Of a DNA stretch of 64,000 nt, positions 7,028-14,566 are shown one piece after another (positions within the stretch are counted from its first letter, which is position 1; every line of letters starts with the position of its first letter). Origin of the DNA: G965240365 sp965240365 (GTDB taxonomy: Bacteria > Pseudomonadota > Gammaproteobacteria > Eutrophobiales > Eutrophobiaceae); NCBI GenBank assembly GCA_965240365.1, contig OZ251218.1, positions 744,001-808,000 of the forward strand, in the 5' to 3' direction. Position numbers and translations under genes: made by a program. The notes beneath the pieces are model-generated. The model made no database searches and was not told the origin of the DNA. It saw only the letters and a program-made list of their open reading frames with translations.

Positions 7028-7549
7028 TCAATCATACCTGATCCGGGTCTCAAGATCACTTGTCAGCGATTCGCCATCTTCCGGCAAGGCCGCAAATTCC
7101 AGCAGGCCGGCAATGGATTGCTGGCAAACAACGGCGAACCGCGCGCCGTCTTCCCGGATAATCCGAATGCCCGCGTCATAACGCACCGCTTCCTCTGCAA
7201 ACACAAAGTGCGCTTCAAGCACCTCGACGACCGCCACGGCTTGAGACGCGCCAAGAGAAAACGACAAATAGTTCCAGGCCCGGCGCTGGTTTTTGATGTC
7301 CTTGGGGCTGTCCGCCAGCCGGGCGCTAAGGTGATAGTAATCGTATCCCTCGGCGGTTTCGTCCCAGTCGCACTCCAGCACCACAAACCGCTCCCCTGCA
7401 AGCCCGATGGAGACATGCTTTACCGCGATGATGGAACTGCCGTAATCCATATCGGCATGCGGGGCGAGCAGCGTTTGGGTAGGGCTGTTCAGCAGGGCCT
7501 TCAAGGCCGCCTCCGAGTCGCGGTCAATTTTTGCTTCAGTGGTTTTCAT
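7028..7549 (-). CDS. Unknown cytosolic protein (173 aa)
   Basis: ATG 7549 is chosen over the longer open frame (to 7696), whose extra 49 residues look like translated repeat and contain the palindrome region. The protein has no signal peptide or membrane helix. It reads as a mixed alpha/beta domain with ERFVVLECDWDETAEGYDYYHLSARL, WNYLSFSLGASQAVAVVEVLEAHFVF and IRIIREDGARFAVV. Nothing identifies a family. It is monocistronic and convergent with the cupin transcript side. Confidence 0.55.
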   Translation of the reverse strand: MKTTEAKIDRDSEAALKALLNSPTQTLLAPHADMDYGSSIIAVKHVSIGLAGERFVVLECDWDETAEGYDYYHLSARLADSPKDIKNQRRAWNYLSFSLGASQAVAVVEVLEAHFVFAEEAVRYDAGIRIIREDGARFAVVCQQSIAGLLEFAALPEDGESLTSDLETRIRYD

Positions 7550-7765
7550 GGTTATCGCAGGATAGCAGCATCTCAGGGCAGAGGCTATTGCCTGTCCGGG
7601 TTTGATATTTGTGAGACGGATCAGGACTGCCTGTTGCCTGCGGCGGTCTGCCGGCAGGCAGGTTTGCGCCGGGTAGTCTCCTATGTGTGGTAACAATTCA
7701 CAGACTGCCCGATTTCTTTTCTCAAGAAAAGTCTCACTTCTGTCTGAACTTGCGCATAGACTTGA

Positions 7766-7786
7766 CTGTTTCTGAACCCGAAACAG
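7766..7786. promoter_or_regulatory. Perfect 7-7-7 inverted repeat in the regulator promoter
   Basis: CTGTTTC-TGAACCC-GAAACAG lies just upstream of a -10-like TAGAAT (7792-7797) and 19 bases before the small ORF at 7805. Position and symmetry fit an operator for a dimeric repressor. A TTGACT at 7762-7767 overlaps its left arm but is too far from the TAGAAT to be its -35 box. Confidence 0.45.
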
Positions 7787-7804
7787 TGGGCTAGAATTAT
7801 TATC

Positions 7805-7885
7805 ATGACAGCGCGTTTTAAATACGAGAGGCCGGCGAGGGCCGTGTTTATAGCAGGGCCTGCCCTGGCAGGGGCGCCTGAATGA
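7805..7885 (+). CDS. Small upstream ORF coupled to the TIM-barrel regulator
   Basis: A 26-codon ATG frame (starts MTARFKYERPARAV, ends AGAPE) whose stop overlaps the start of the next gene in ATGA. It has no strong ribosome-binding site and no recognisable product. It may be a translational-coupling leader or a chance frame. Confidence 0.3.
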   Translation: MTARFKYERPARAVFIAGPALAGAPE

Positions 7886-9567
7886 ACAGAAAATTCAAGG
7901 TCGGCGCGGCCGTGGGCAGCGGTATCGTGGCCCGCGCGGCGGAGCAGGGCGGCGCGGATTTTCTGCTCACCATCAATGCCGGACGGATGCGCAGCATGGG
8001 CATGCCGTCCATCGCCTGCATGTTGCCGATCCGGGCGCCGCTGGATGCCACCTTGCCCTTTGCCGAGCAGGAGGTGTTGCCGCAGGCGAGCGTGCCGGTT
8101 TATTTCGGGCTTTCGGCCTGGTGCGGGCCGCGCGCCATCGTGCCCGTGATCCGCTCGGCCCTGGCCGAGGGCTTTGCGGGCGTGGCCAATTTCCCGAGCG
8201 CCATGCATTTTTCAAGAGGGATGCGCCGCCTGCTTGATCGGGCCGGTATCGGAACGCGGGCCGAGATCGCGCTGTTGCTGAAGGCGCAAAGTGTGGGCGG
8301 GCGCACATTGTTTTATTGCGGCACGCGGGATGAGGCGCGCCGCGCGGCCGAAGCCGGGCTTGACGCGATCGTTTTCAACCTCGGCTGGAACATCGGCGGC
8401 GCCGACAGCCATACCACCGAGATCAGCCTTGAGGAGGCCGCGCAACAGGCGCGCGCCTTGACGCGGCTGGTGCGCGCGCTACGCCCGGAGATGGAAGTCT
8501 TTCTTGAGGGCGGGCCTGTGCTCAGCGCGGAAGACTTGAATTTTGTGATCCGTCATGCCGATATTGACGGCTATGTCGGCGGCTCGACCATTGATCGCTT
8601 TCCCGTGCAGCATTCGGTTACCAACCAGATTGCCGAATATAAATCGGCCGCGCTGAAGATCGGCAGCAAGACCCGGGAATTGCAGGCGGCAATGGCCGAG
8701 GCCGGGCGTCACGGGCTGGTCGGGCAATCTGCCGAATTTACCGAATTTGCGGCGGCCCTGATGCGGGCCCGCGCCGGACAGGCCCATGTGCATCTGAGCG
8801 CGCCTGAAGGGGCCGATTTGCAGGCCGCCCTGAACATGCTTTCGCATCAGCCCGGCGGGCCACGGCCCCTGCAATGCCTTGACTTCGGAGAATCCTGCTC
8901 GGCTCATCAGGCCAATGACCTGCTGTTCGGGCGCAACGATGGCGGCTATCAGAAGACCGGGCTATTGCACTCCGGCGCGGATTTTGTCGTGTTGCAAAAC
9001 TGCGAGGCCATGCCGCGGCTGATTCGGCGCAAACTGCATAACGCCATTGTGTCCGGCCGGGTACAACGCATTGGCAGCCGCGGGAATCTGCCCTTGTCTC
9101 CCCGCCTGGTGTTTGTCTCCGGCCCGGGGTTTGGCCTGGACTGGAGCGAAATGGCGCTGGTGCGTATCGACTATCCGGGCCTGCGTTCGCGGCACCTGGA
9201 TGTGCGGATGATTCTGGAAAAAATGCTGGGGGAATATCTCTCCGGGGATCGCTATCCCGACATCCGGCCCGCGGCCTACCGGGTCTTGAGCGCGCATGAT
9301 TGGCCCGGCAATGAAGCCGAATTGCGCGCGCTGGCCAGGCTGATGGCCCGTCAATCGGCGCATAAAATCTATGAAGCGCATGATATGCACTTGCTGTTAC
9401 AGGGCCGCTCGGCGCCGGCCGGGGAAATGACGGCCGAGACGGCCATGCGTCGGCAGCTTTTACAGGCGCTCGCCCGCAACGGGTTTCGCAAAGGGGCAAC
9501 GGCCAGGACGCTGAATATAAGCCGTAAAACGCTTTACAACCGAATGAAACGGTTTGGCTTTAGCTGA
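7882..9567 (+). CDS. TIM-barrel (PEP-hydrolase-like) / degenerate AAA+ / Fis-HTH regulator
   Basis: 561 residues in three parts. Residues 1-265 are a TIM barrel of the 'PEP hydrolase-like' family, similar to the protein at 18796 (GFAGVANFPSAMH, DGYVGGSTIDRFPVQ). About 280-495 align with the sigma-54 activator AAA+ domain, but Walker A has become SAPEGADLQ, the GAFTGA loop is reduced to GRNDGGYQKTG, and the Walker B acidic pair is lost (FVVLQNCEAM). ATP hydrolysis and sigma-54 contact are therefore unlikely. Residues 520-561 form a Fis-type helix-turn-helix (RKGATARTLNISRKTLYNRM). It probably binds DNA and senses a ligand through the barrel, regulating the liv/UPF0261 operon downstream. The regulatory link is inferred from shared domains and position. 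Confidence 0.75.
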   Translation: MNRKFKVGAAVGSGIVARAAEQGGADFLLTINAGRMRSMGMPSIACMLPIRAPLDATLPFAEQEVLPQASVPVYFGLSAWCGPRAIVPVIRSALAEGFAGVANFPSAMHFSRGMRRLLDRAGIGTRAEIALLLKAQSVGGRTLFYCGTRDEARRAAEAGLDAIVFNLGWNIGGADSHTTEISLEEAAQQARALTRLVRALRPEMEVFLEGGPVLSAEDLNFVIRHADIDGYVGGSTIDRFPVQHSVTNQIAEYKSAALKIGSKTRELQAAMAEAGRHGLVGQSAEFTEFAAALMRARAGQAHVHLSAPEGADLQAALNMLSHQPGGPRPLQCLDFGESCSAHQANDLLFGRNDGGYQKTGLLHSGADFVVLQNCEAMPRLIRRKLHNAIVSGRVQRIGSRGNLPLSPRLVFVSGPGFGLDWSEMALVRIDYPGLRSRHLDVRMILEKMLGEYLSGDRYPDIRPAAYRVLSAHDWPGNEAELRALARLMARQSAHKIYEAHDMHLLLQGRSAPAGEMTAETAMRRQLLQALARNGFRKGATARTLNISRKTLYNRMKRFGFS

Positions 9568-9680
9568 GGCAATTCTGATTGAGTGAGCGTTGCCTTCAGT
9601 AATAATCAAAATGGCCAGTGCCCGATTCCATAATTTTCTTGACAGCAAATCATGCGCCATTTTAAGCCATCTGTTCCCTA

Positions 9681-9965
9681 GGGCCTGGTAACGCTATTTT
9701 AGCAGTGCCTGCTTGAGTCTGTTTTGCGCTCCAGCAAGGCGGAAGGAGCGCAGTGTAGTTGCGCTACTCAAGCGACTGACCTGCCTGCAGCAGGCAGGCA
9801 ACGAAGCTGGGGCGCAAAACAGGCCAAGCCCTGCGGGTTGTGCCCCAAACTGCGCCACTCGGCGTTGCTTGTCGCTCATTTGGAATGACCAAATTTCGCT
9901 CCGCGCGCCTTGATTGGCGCAGTTTGGGGCACAACAGGCACTGCTAAAATAGCGTTAACAGGCCC
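9681..9965 (-). mobile_element. MITE copy 1 (285 bp, TA target duplication)
   Basis: Terminal inverted repeats of about 25 bases (GGGCCTGGTAACGCTATTTT at the left, AAAATAGCGTTAACAGGCCC at the right), flanked by TA on both sides. This is the signature of IS630/Tc1-mariner-type insertion. No transposase. It is an inverted copy of 12209-12474 and differs in length by exactly the 19-base palindrome at 9780-9798. Its right flank TA supplies the TAG stop of the hicB gene. Bases 9568-9680 before it contain no gene. Confidence 0.85.
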
Positions 9966-10390
9966 TAGTTCGCGTTTAGCGCTATATTGCCGCCAAGCAC
10001 GTGAATAAAGGATTCAAGCGTGTCTATTCCGGTTGTGTGTGCGGGATTCAAAATGCGCTGTATTTCGCTTTCGGGTATTCCCAGTTCGGCGGCAATGGCC
10101 GTCCTGGTTCGGCCGGATTGTTGAAACCGTGTGAACGCGGCCGCCTTTAGCGCGGTAATAACGGGCACAGACACCAAATGCTCCCCGGTCTTTTTCGCTG
10201 TCGGCGCGGGGATGTCACTGCCCTGTTCAATGCGCCCGCACAGGGCAACATCCAGCGCATCGGCCGCGTATTCAAGGGCTTCATTCAGGGTATCGCCCTG
10301 GGTGATGAGTTCGGGAATATCTCGACAGGTGACGACATAGCCGCCGTCGTCCTTGTCTTCTGAAAGAAGCACGGGATAAGTATATTGCAT
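9965..10390 (-). CDS. hicB: HicB-family antitoxin
   Basis: 141 residues. The N-terminal half (MQYTYPVLLSEDKDDGGYVV, then TCRDIPELITQGDTLNEALEYAADAL) is the partial RNase H fold of HicB/UPF0150. The C-terminal half carries an HTH (GRTRTAIAAELGIPESEIQRIL). HicB neutralises the mRNA-cleaving HicA toxin and represses the operon. Here hicA, on the promoter-proximal side, is broken. The stop codon TAG (9967-9965) is made by the TA duplication and first base of the MITE, so the C-terminus may be slightly altered from the ancestor. Confidence 0.85.
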   Translation of the reverse strand: MQYTYPVLLSEDKDDGGYVVTCRDIPELITQGDTLNEALEYAADALDVALCGRIEQGSDIPAPTAKKTGEHLVSVPVITALKAAAFTRFQQSGRTRTAIAAELGIPESEIQRILNPAHTTGIDTLESFIHVLGGNIALNAN

Positions 10391-10420
10391 CGCTTAAAAC
10401 TCCGATTCGTCAATATCAGG

Positions 10421-10607
10421 CTATTTCAGCATGGCCTTATAAGTGCCGGTTTTGAGTTCGTCTTTTGGGTTGCGGACAATGGTGACGCGATTGCCGTAAG
10501 TCAGTTTTACATGACTGCCCTTGCCGTGTTTCTTGTTCAAGTCAAAGAACAGGTTTCGGGTTTTTGCCAGTTTTTTAACCCTTTTAATAAATTCTTGACC
10601 TTATCAT
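10421..10607 (-). pseudogene. hicA: hicA toxin, frameshifted just after the start codon
   Basis: The frame that ends at 10421 encodes GQEFIKRVKKLAKTRN, KKHGKGSHVKLTYGNRVTIV and LKTGTYKAMLK, the double-stranded-RNA-binding-like HicA fold with the catalytic His in GSH. Its upstream end is closed by a TAA. The only ATG (10607-10605) is one base out of frame and reads MIRSRIY-stop. The total length of 187 is 3n+1, consistent with a one-base indel. It also ends a few residues earlier than usual. Without hicA function, hicB is an orphan antitoxin. Confidence 0.7.
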
Positions 10608-10656
10608 GTCTTTTGCAGGTTCAAATAATGATTGCAATTGGTCAAGGAGAGGCTAA

Positions 10657-10794
10657 ATGGTTAAAGTCTGCGTCAATCTTGACCAAGAATTTAGAACACT
10701 GATCTGCCTATGGCATACAGGCCAAAAACGAACCATACCATATTTACCCGGCCGGTTTAATAAGGAAGCTCTGATTGAATCAGAGCTTCCTTAA
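10657..10794 (+). CDS. Possible 45-residue ORF running into the palindrome
   Basis: ATG 10657 has a strong AAGGAGAGG ribosome-binding site. The frame (MVKVCVNLDQEFRTLICLWH...) ends inside the GGAAGCTCTGA palindrome. No homology recognised; it may be a truncated gene or a chance frame. Confidence 0.25.
   Translation: MVKVCVNLDQEFRTLICLWHTGQKRTIPYLPGRFNKEALIESELP
10764..10790. repeat. Solo palindrome of the GGAAGCTCTGA element
   Basis: A 27-base perfect palindrome (13-base arms GGAAGCTCTGATT around one G). It matches the two joined ends of the longer elements at 25418-25566 and 55847-56014, so it looks like an internally deleted copy. It lies at the 3' end of the DUF2283 gene and could also act as its terminator hairpin. 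Confidence 0.65.
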
Positions 10795-10985
10795 GCAACT
10801 CGCTCAAAACTCAATTTATCGATGTCTGCCCGCTGGCTTGCGTGCTGTATATCGATACCAACGACTTTACCGGCGTCATCGAAGTCCAGCACAATGCCGT
10901 CAGTGACTTCTTCGCTCTCGGCGCTTACGCCTTCGTTTAAGCTGATATACATTGAGTCCGTGCTCACATCGTATTCGACTTTCAT
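10791..10985 (-). CDS. DUF2283 family protein
   Basis: 64 residues with the DUF2283 signature: MKVEYDVSTDSMYISLNEG, then EEVTDGIVLDFDDAGKVVGIDIQHAS. DUF2283 genes are often paired with a DUF4258-type gene in a toxin-antitoxin-like layout, and here the start overlaps the upstream gene's stop in ATGA. The stop TAA is shared with the flank of the GGAAGCTCTGA palindrome. The biochemical role is not established. Confidence 0.8.
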   Translation of the reverse strand: MKVEYDVSTDSMYISLNEGVSAESEEVTDGIVLDFDDAGKVVGIDIQHASQRADIDKLSFERVA

Positions 10986-11200
10986 GGTTTGTAGCTCCGA
11001 TCAAAAAATGCATTATGCAGCGCGCCATTTTCAACGACAACTCTCAGCCATTTCTCACCGACCTGTCCCCAATAGCGAGTTCGACCATCGGTTTGTATTT
11101 CAACACGGGCCGGGTTTTCAATCACCGCCGCACATAACTCAACGCTCAGATATGGACGCCGGATCATGACAGAATTAACGAAATAGGGCGTCGTTTTCAC
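10982..11200 (-). CDS. DUF4258-like partner of DUF2283
   Basis: 72 residues (or 61 from the ATG at 11167, which gives MIRRPYLSVELCAAVIENPARVEIQ). The C-terminus RYWGQVGEKWLRVVVENGALHNAFFDRSYKP has the HNAFFDRxxKP ending typical of the small proteins encoded next to DUF2283. Probably a two-gene module with the following gene (4-base overlap). A toxin role is plausible but unproven. The next 165 bases (11201-11365) hold no gene. Confidence 0.6.
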   Translation of the reverse strand: MKTTPYFVNSVMIRRPYLSVELCAAVIENPARVEIQTDGRTRYWGQVGEKWLRVVVENGALHNAFFDRSYKP

Positions 11201-11365
11201 AAGTTAATAGAATGTTGCATTGACCCTGGCGATGTGTGGCGGCAACCGGCCAAAGCGGTCAAATTGAAAAAGCGGGATATAACGCCGGCTCTCCAACAGG
11301 GCGTTGTACCTGCCTGTCGCAGCCAAGTTAAGCCTACTCTATTTAATTACTGATTTAATAACAAG

Positions 11366-12064
11366 TCATTCTGTACTTGTCAGCGCTTTTCTGACGGGAG
11401 ACGGGCGGATCAAGCCCGCGTCAAGACCTTCCGGCCAGGTGGCTTGCAGCCGGCCTTCAGCTTTTGTCAAGAGACCGAGAACCGGCAACCTGAGTCCGGG
11501 GAAGCCGGCCCGCAGGCGGGCGATCTGTTCGGCCCGTTCGCGCATTGATGGAAAGCCCGCCTCAAAGGCCGCCACCGGCGGCAACATCAACAGCGCTTCC
11601 GCGCCCAGCCCGGCGGCCCTGCGCGCCTGTGGCGCGCTGGCGACCGCGGCGAGCACGCGCAAGCCGGCCTCGCGCAGTTCGGCAAGCAGCGCGGCTTCTT
11701 TTTCAAAACCGAGGCCGACATCATCGAGATGCCGCAGGAAGTCCGCGTCGTGTTGTATGACCGAGGGCAGGTTGGCGACCCATGCTATCTCGCGCAATTT
11801 TAACTCGCGCGCCAGGGTCGAGATGTTCAGGATCGGATTGGCCAGGAACACGCCAAAGCCGGCGCCGCGAGGCAGGCTGTCTTTGTCCGGCAATGGCATG
11901 GCGCTGTGTGGGCCGGGCAGAAGCAGGGCCACCTCCGCCGGCATCTGCGCCGGAATATCCGGCGTATTCGGGGTGCAAATGCCGTTCGGCAGCGCATGGC
12001 GGGAATCTGATCCGGGTTCAATCCGCCAGAAGAGAATATTCGATTTTTGATAAAAATTACTCAT
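11366..12064 (-). CDS. Divergent TIM-barrel paralogue (PEP-hydrolase-like)
   Basis: 232 residues. The central part (LKLREIAWVANLPSVIQ, FLRHLDDVGLGFEKEAALLAE, GLRVLAAVASAPQARRAAGLGAEALLM) aligns by eye with the TIM-barrel protein at 18796 (FSGVQNFPTVGLID, LEETGMSYQLETEMIARA, VFSAADAEAMARAGADLIV). It is about 50 residues shorter and lacks the G-x-Y-GASS-x-ER phosphate-loop-like segment near the C-terminus, so it may be non-catalytic. Transcribed divergently from the liv operon, with MITE copy 2 between them. A regulatory or sensing role in the same system is an inference. Confidence 0.6.
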   Translation of the reverse strand: MSNFYQKSNILFWRIEPGSDSRHALPNGICTPNTPDIPAQMPAEVALLLPGPHSAMPLPDKDSLPRGAGFGVFLANPILNISTLARELKLREIAWVANLPSVIQHDADFLRHLDDVGLGFEKEAALLAELREAGLRVLAAVASAPQARRAAGLGAEALLMLPPVAAFEAGFPSMRERAEQIARLRAGFPGLRLPVLGLLTKAEGRLQATWPEGLDAGLIRPSPVRKALTSTE

Positions 12065-12208
12065 TTTTACCCGTTTTTATTGAATTAGATATTGCGTGTG
12101 TCGGGGCAAGGGTGAAAGATGATATAGGGAATATTTTGGTTTAACAGTGTTATTCTCGCCTGCCCGTATCAGGCAGGCAGGGCCCGGATAAACTTGTCCG
12201 GGGCCTTA

Positions 12209-12474
12209 GGGCCTGTTAACACTATTTTGGCAGGCCCTGTTGTGCCCCAAACTGCGCCAATCAAGGCGCGCGGAGCGTAGTTTGGTCACTCCAAATGAGC
12301 GACAAGCAACGCCGAGTGGCGCAGTTTGGGACACAACCCGAAGGGCTTGGCCTGTTTTGCGCCCCAGCTTCGTTGTCAGTCGCTTGAGTAGCGCAACTAC
12401 ACTGCGCTCCTTCCGCCTTGCTGGCGCGCAAAACAGACTCAAGCAGGGACTGCTAAAATAGTGTTAACAGGCCC
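12209..12474 (+). mobile_element. MITE copy 2 (266 bp, TA target duplication)
   Basis: Ends GGGCCTGTTAACACTATTTT and AAAATAGTGTTAACAGGCCC, flanked by TA (12207-12208 and 12475-12476). Inverted copy of 9681-9965 without the 19-base insertion. It lies directly upstream of the liv operon start and may carry or disturb its promoter. Bases 12065-12208 contain no gene, only a CCTGCCCGTATCAGGCAGG variant and the hairpin GGCCCGGATAAACTTGTCCG. Confidence 0.85.
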
Positions 12475-12495
12475 TAATATAATAAATTAAAGCAC

Positions 12496-12552
12496 ATGAG
12501 AGGAGAAGTACCGGTGTCAAATTCCATGATTGACCGGGGGCGTGTCGGCTGA
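12496..12552 (+). CDS. Possible leader peptide coupled to livH
   Basis: A short frame (18 codons from ATG 12496, or 12 codons from GTG 12514 with a good AGGAGAAG site) whose TGA overlaps the livH ATG in TGATG. It either couples translation into livH or is the last part of a gene cut by the MITE. The product (ending NSMIDRGRVG) is not recognisable. Confidence 0.35.
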   Translation: MRGEVPVSNSMIDRGRVG

Positions 12553-13556
12553 TGCCTGTCTGGCGCACACGGCCGTGGCGCGCTGTATTGGTCTTGCTGG
12601 CGCTGCTTTTTTTGATCTGGCTGATTGTCGCGGTCTGGCCGGAGTGGCTGAAGGATATTCTCGGCCGCAAGAAAACCTTTGTGAATACGCTGTTAAACGG
12701 TCTCACCCTGGCCGGGCTGTATTTCCTGGTGGCGAGCGGCTTCACATTGATCTTCGGGCTGATGCGCAATGTCAATCTGGCGCATGGGTCGATGTATCTG
12801 CTGGGCGGCTATATCGGTTATGAGGCCGCGGCAATGACGGGCAACTGGTTGTTCGGCGCCGCGCTGGCCTTTGTGGCCCTGGCGCTGATCGGCGCGGTCT
12901 TGCAGATCGTCGTTTTCCGGCGGATGCAGGGCGATGACCTGCGCCAGACACTGGTGACCATCGGCATTTCTATCATCGCGGCGGATTTAATGCTGGCCGT
13001 CTGGGGCGGCGCCACGTATCAGTTCGAGCCGCCCGCGGCCCTGTTCGGCGCCCTCGAACTGCCCATCATCTCGACTATCAAATCCTCGGGCCAGCCGGTC
13101 TTTATCAAGTATCCTTTTTACCGTTTGTTCGTGCTCATGGCAGCCGTCGCTATCGGCCTTGCCTTGTGGTTTTTCCTGAACAAGACCAGGACCGGCATGA
13201 TGATCCGGGCCGGGGTGGACGATCGCGGCATGTTATCCGCGACCGGGGTCAATGTGGATCGGGTCTTTATCCTGGTGTTTGCCATTGGCGCGGGCCTGGC
13301 CGGTCTGGCCGGGGTGATCGGCGGCACGGCGCTGTCGATAGCGCCGGGTGAAGATCTGCGCTATCTGCTGGCCTCGCTGGTGGTCGTGATCGTGGGCGGC
13401 ATGGGTTCCATCACGGGCGCGGCGACCGGCGCGCTGCTTATCGGCCTGGCCGAACAGTTCGGGCTGGCCTATTTTCCGACTTACGGCGTGGTCCTGACCT
13501 TTATCATCATGATCGCGGTGCTGGCGATCCGGCCGCAGGGCATCATGGGCCGATGA
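12552..13556 (+). CDS. livH: Branched-chain amino acid-type ABC permease, LivH
   Basis: 334 residues. An N-terminal hydrophobic anchor is followed by the LivH core: TLLNGLTLAGLYFLVASGF, TLIFGLMRNVNLAHGSMYLLG (the conserved N-x-AHG loop), and about eight further helices ending FIIMIAVLAIRPQGIMGR, the standard LivH/LivM C-terminus. Together with LivM it forms the membrane channel of a HAAT-family importer. The substrate cannot be read from the permease. Overlaps livM by 4 bases (ATGA). Confidence 0.9.
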   Translation: MPVWRTRPWRAVLVLLALLFLIWLIVAVWPEWLKDILGRKKTFVNTLLNGLTLAGLYFLVASGFTLIFGLMRNVNLAHGSMYLLGGYIGYEAAAMTGNWLFGAALAFVALALIGAVLQIVVFRRMQGDDLRQTLVTIGISIIAADLMLAVWGGATYQFEPPAALFGALELPIISTIKSSGQPVFIKYPFYRLFVLMAAVAIGLALWFFLNKTRTGMMIRAGVDDRGMLSATGVNVDRVFILVFAIGAGLAGLAGVIGGTALSIAPGEDLRYLLASLVVVIVGGMGSITGAATGALLIGLAEQFGLAYFPTYGVVLTFIIMIAVLAIRPQGIMGR

Positions 13557-14566
13557 ATCTACTGGCGCGCATTTCCCCGTCCTGGTGGCTGCTGGCGGCC
13601 GTGTTGCTGCTGTATCCGCTGCCGGCCAATGACTTTTTCACCGTGCAGATTGGGGCCTACAGCCTGATCCTCGGCGTCATAGCCCTGTCGCTGATGCTGC
13701 TGGCCGGCTTTGGCGGTATGGTGAGTCTGGCGCAACTCAGCGCGGCCGGTCTGGCCGCTTACACCCTGCCGATATTGGGCAGCAATACTCAGGATGTGTT
13801 GGGGCTGGGCTGGGACGCCTGGTTCACGATTCCTTTGGCGCTCCTGGCCGGGGCCTGTTTCAGCACGCTGGTCGGGCTGATCGCGGTGCGCACTTCCGGC
13901 ATTTATATGATCATGATCACCCTGGCCGTGGCGGTCTCGGTGTTTTTCTTCACGCGCCAGAACTACGCGCTCTTCAACGGCTTTACGGGTTATGCGGGGA
14001 TCGAGGCCCCCAGTCCGTTCGGGATCGACCTGCGCGCGCCGTTGCCGTTCTATTATCTCTGCCTGACGGTGGCCGCGGGGGTTCTGCTGGCCGGCGTCTA
14101 TGTCGCCCGCTCGCCATTCGGCCTCAGCCTGCAGGCCGCGCGCGACAATCCCAGACGGCTCGGCGCCCTGGGTTATTCGGTCGCGCTGGTGCGCGTCTAT
14201 GCGTTTTTTCTGGCAGGCATCATCGCCGCCGCGGGCGGCATATTACTGGCCTGGTTCAACGGCCGGATATCGCCCGCGACCATCGGCGTGGATGTGGCTA
14301 TTGATATTCTGGTGATCGCGGTCATCGGCGGGCTGCGCCATCCTGTCGGGCCATTCATCGGCGCGCTGGCCTTTGTCCTGCTTGAAAATTTCGCTATCGA
14401 TCTGATCGATCGGGAACGTTTCAATACCGTGATCGGCGCGGCCTTTTTGCTGATCGTATTGCTTTCACCGGACGGACTGCTGGGTCTTTGGGACAAGATC
14501 AAGCCCGGCCGCCCGCGCCCGGATACGCCCGGCAATCAAGCCCCGCCCGGCGGGGTTGAAACCTGA
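13553..14566 (+). CDS. livM: Branched-chain amino acid-type ABC permease, LivM
   Basis: 337 residues, about ten membrane helices. Family features include MLLAGFGGMVSLAQLSAAGL (LivM signature around G-x-VSLAQ), VGLIAVRTSGIYMIMITLAV and the cytoplasmic loop ARDNPRRLGALGYSVALVRV that contacts the ATPases. The C-terminus is a Pro-rich cytosolic tail. Partner of LivH; start overlaps its stop. A strong inverted repeat follows before the binding-protein gene. Confidence 0.9.
   Translation: MNLLARISPSWWLLAAVLLLYPLPANDFFTVQIGAYSLILGVIALSLMLLAGFGGMVSLAQLSAAGLAAYTLPILGSNTQDVLGLGWDAWFTIPLALLAGACFSTLVGLIAVRTSGIYMIMITLAVAVSVFFFTRQNYALFNGFTGYAGIEAPSPFGIDLRAPLPFYYLCLTVAAGVLLAGVYVARSPFGLSLQAARDNPRRLGALGYSVALVRVYAFFLAGIIAAAGGILLAWFNGRISPATIGVDVAIDILVIAVIGGLRHPVGPFIGALAFVLLENFAIDLIDRERFNTVIGAAFLLIVLLSPDGLLGLWDKIKPGRPRPDTPGNQAPPGGVET

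Noticed and set aside
8738..9499. Long minus-strand open frame opposite the TIM-barrel regulator
   Set aside because: Arg/Pro/Ala-rich composition typical of the antisense of a GC-rich gene; the plus-strand protein has clear domains.
7882..9567. Functional sigma-54 activator
   Set aside because: Walker A, GAFTGA and Walker B residues are missing, so it cannot be a normal enhancer-binding protein.
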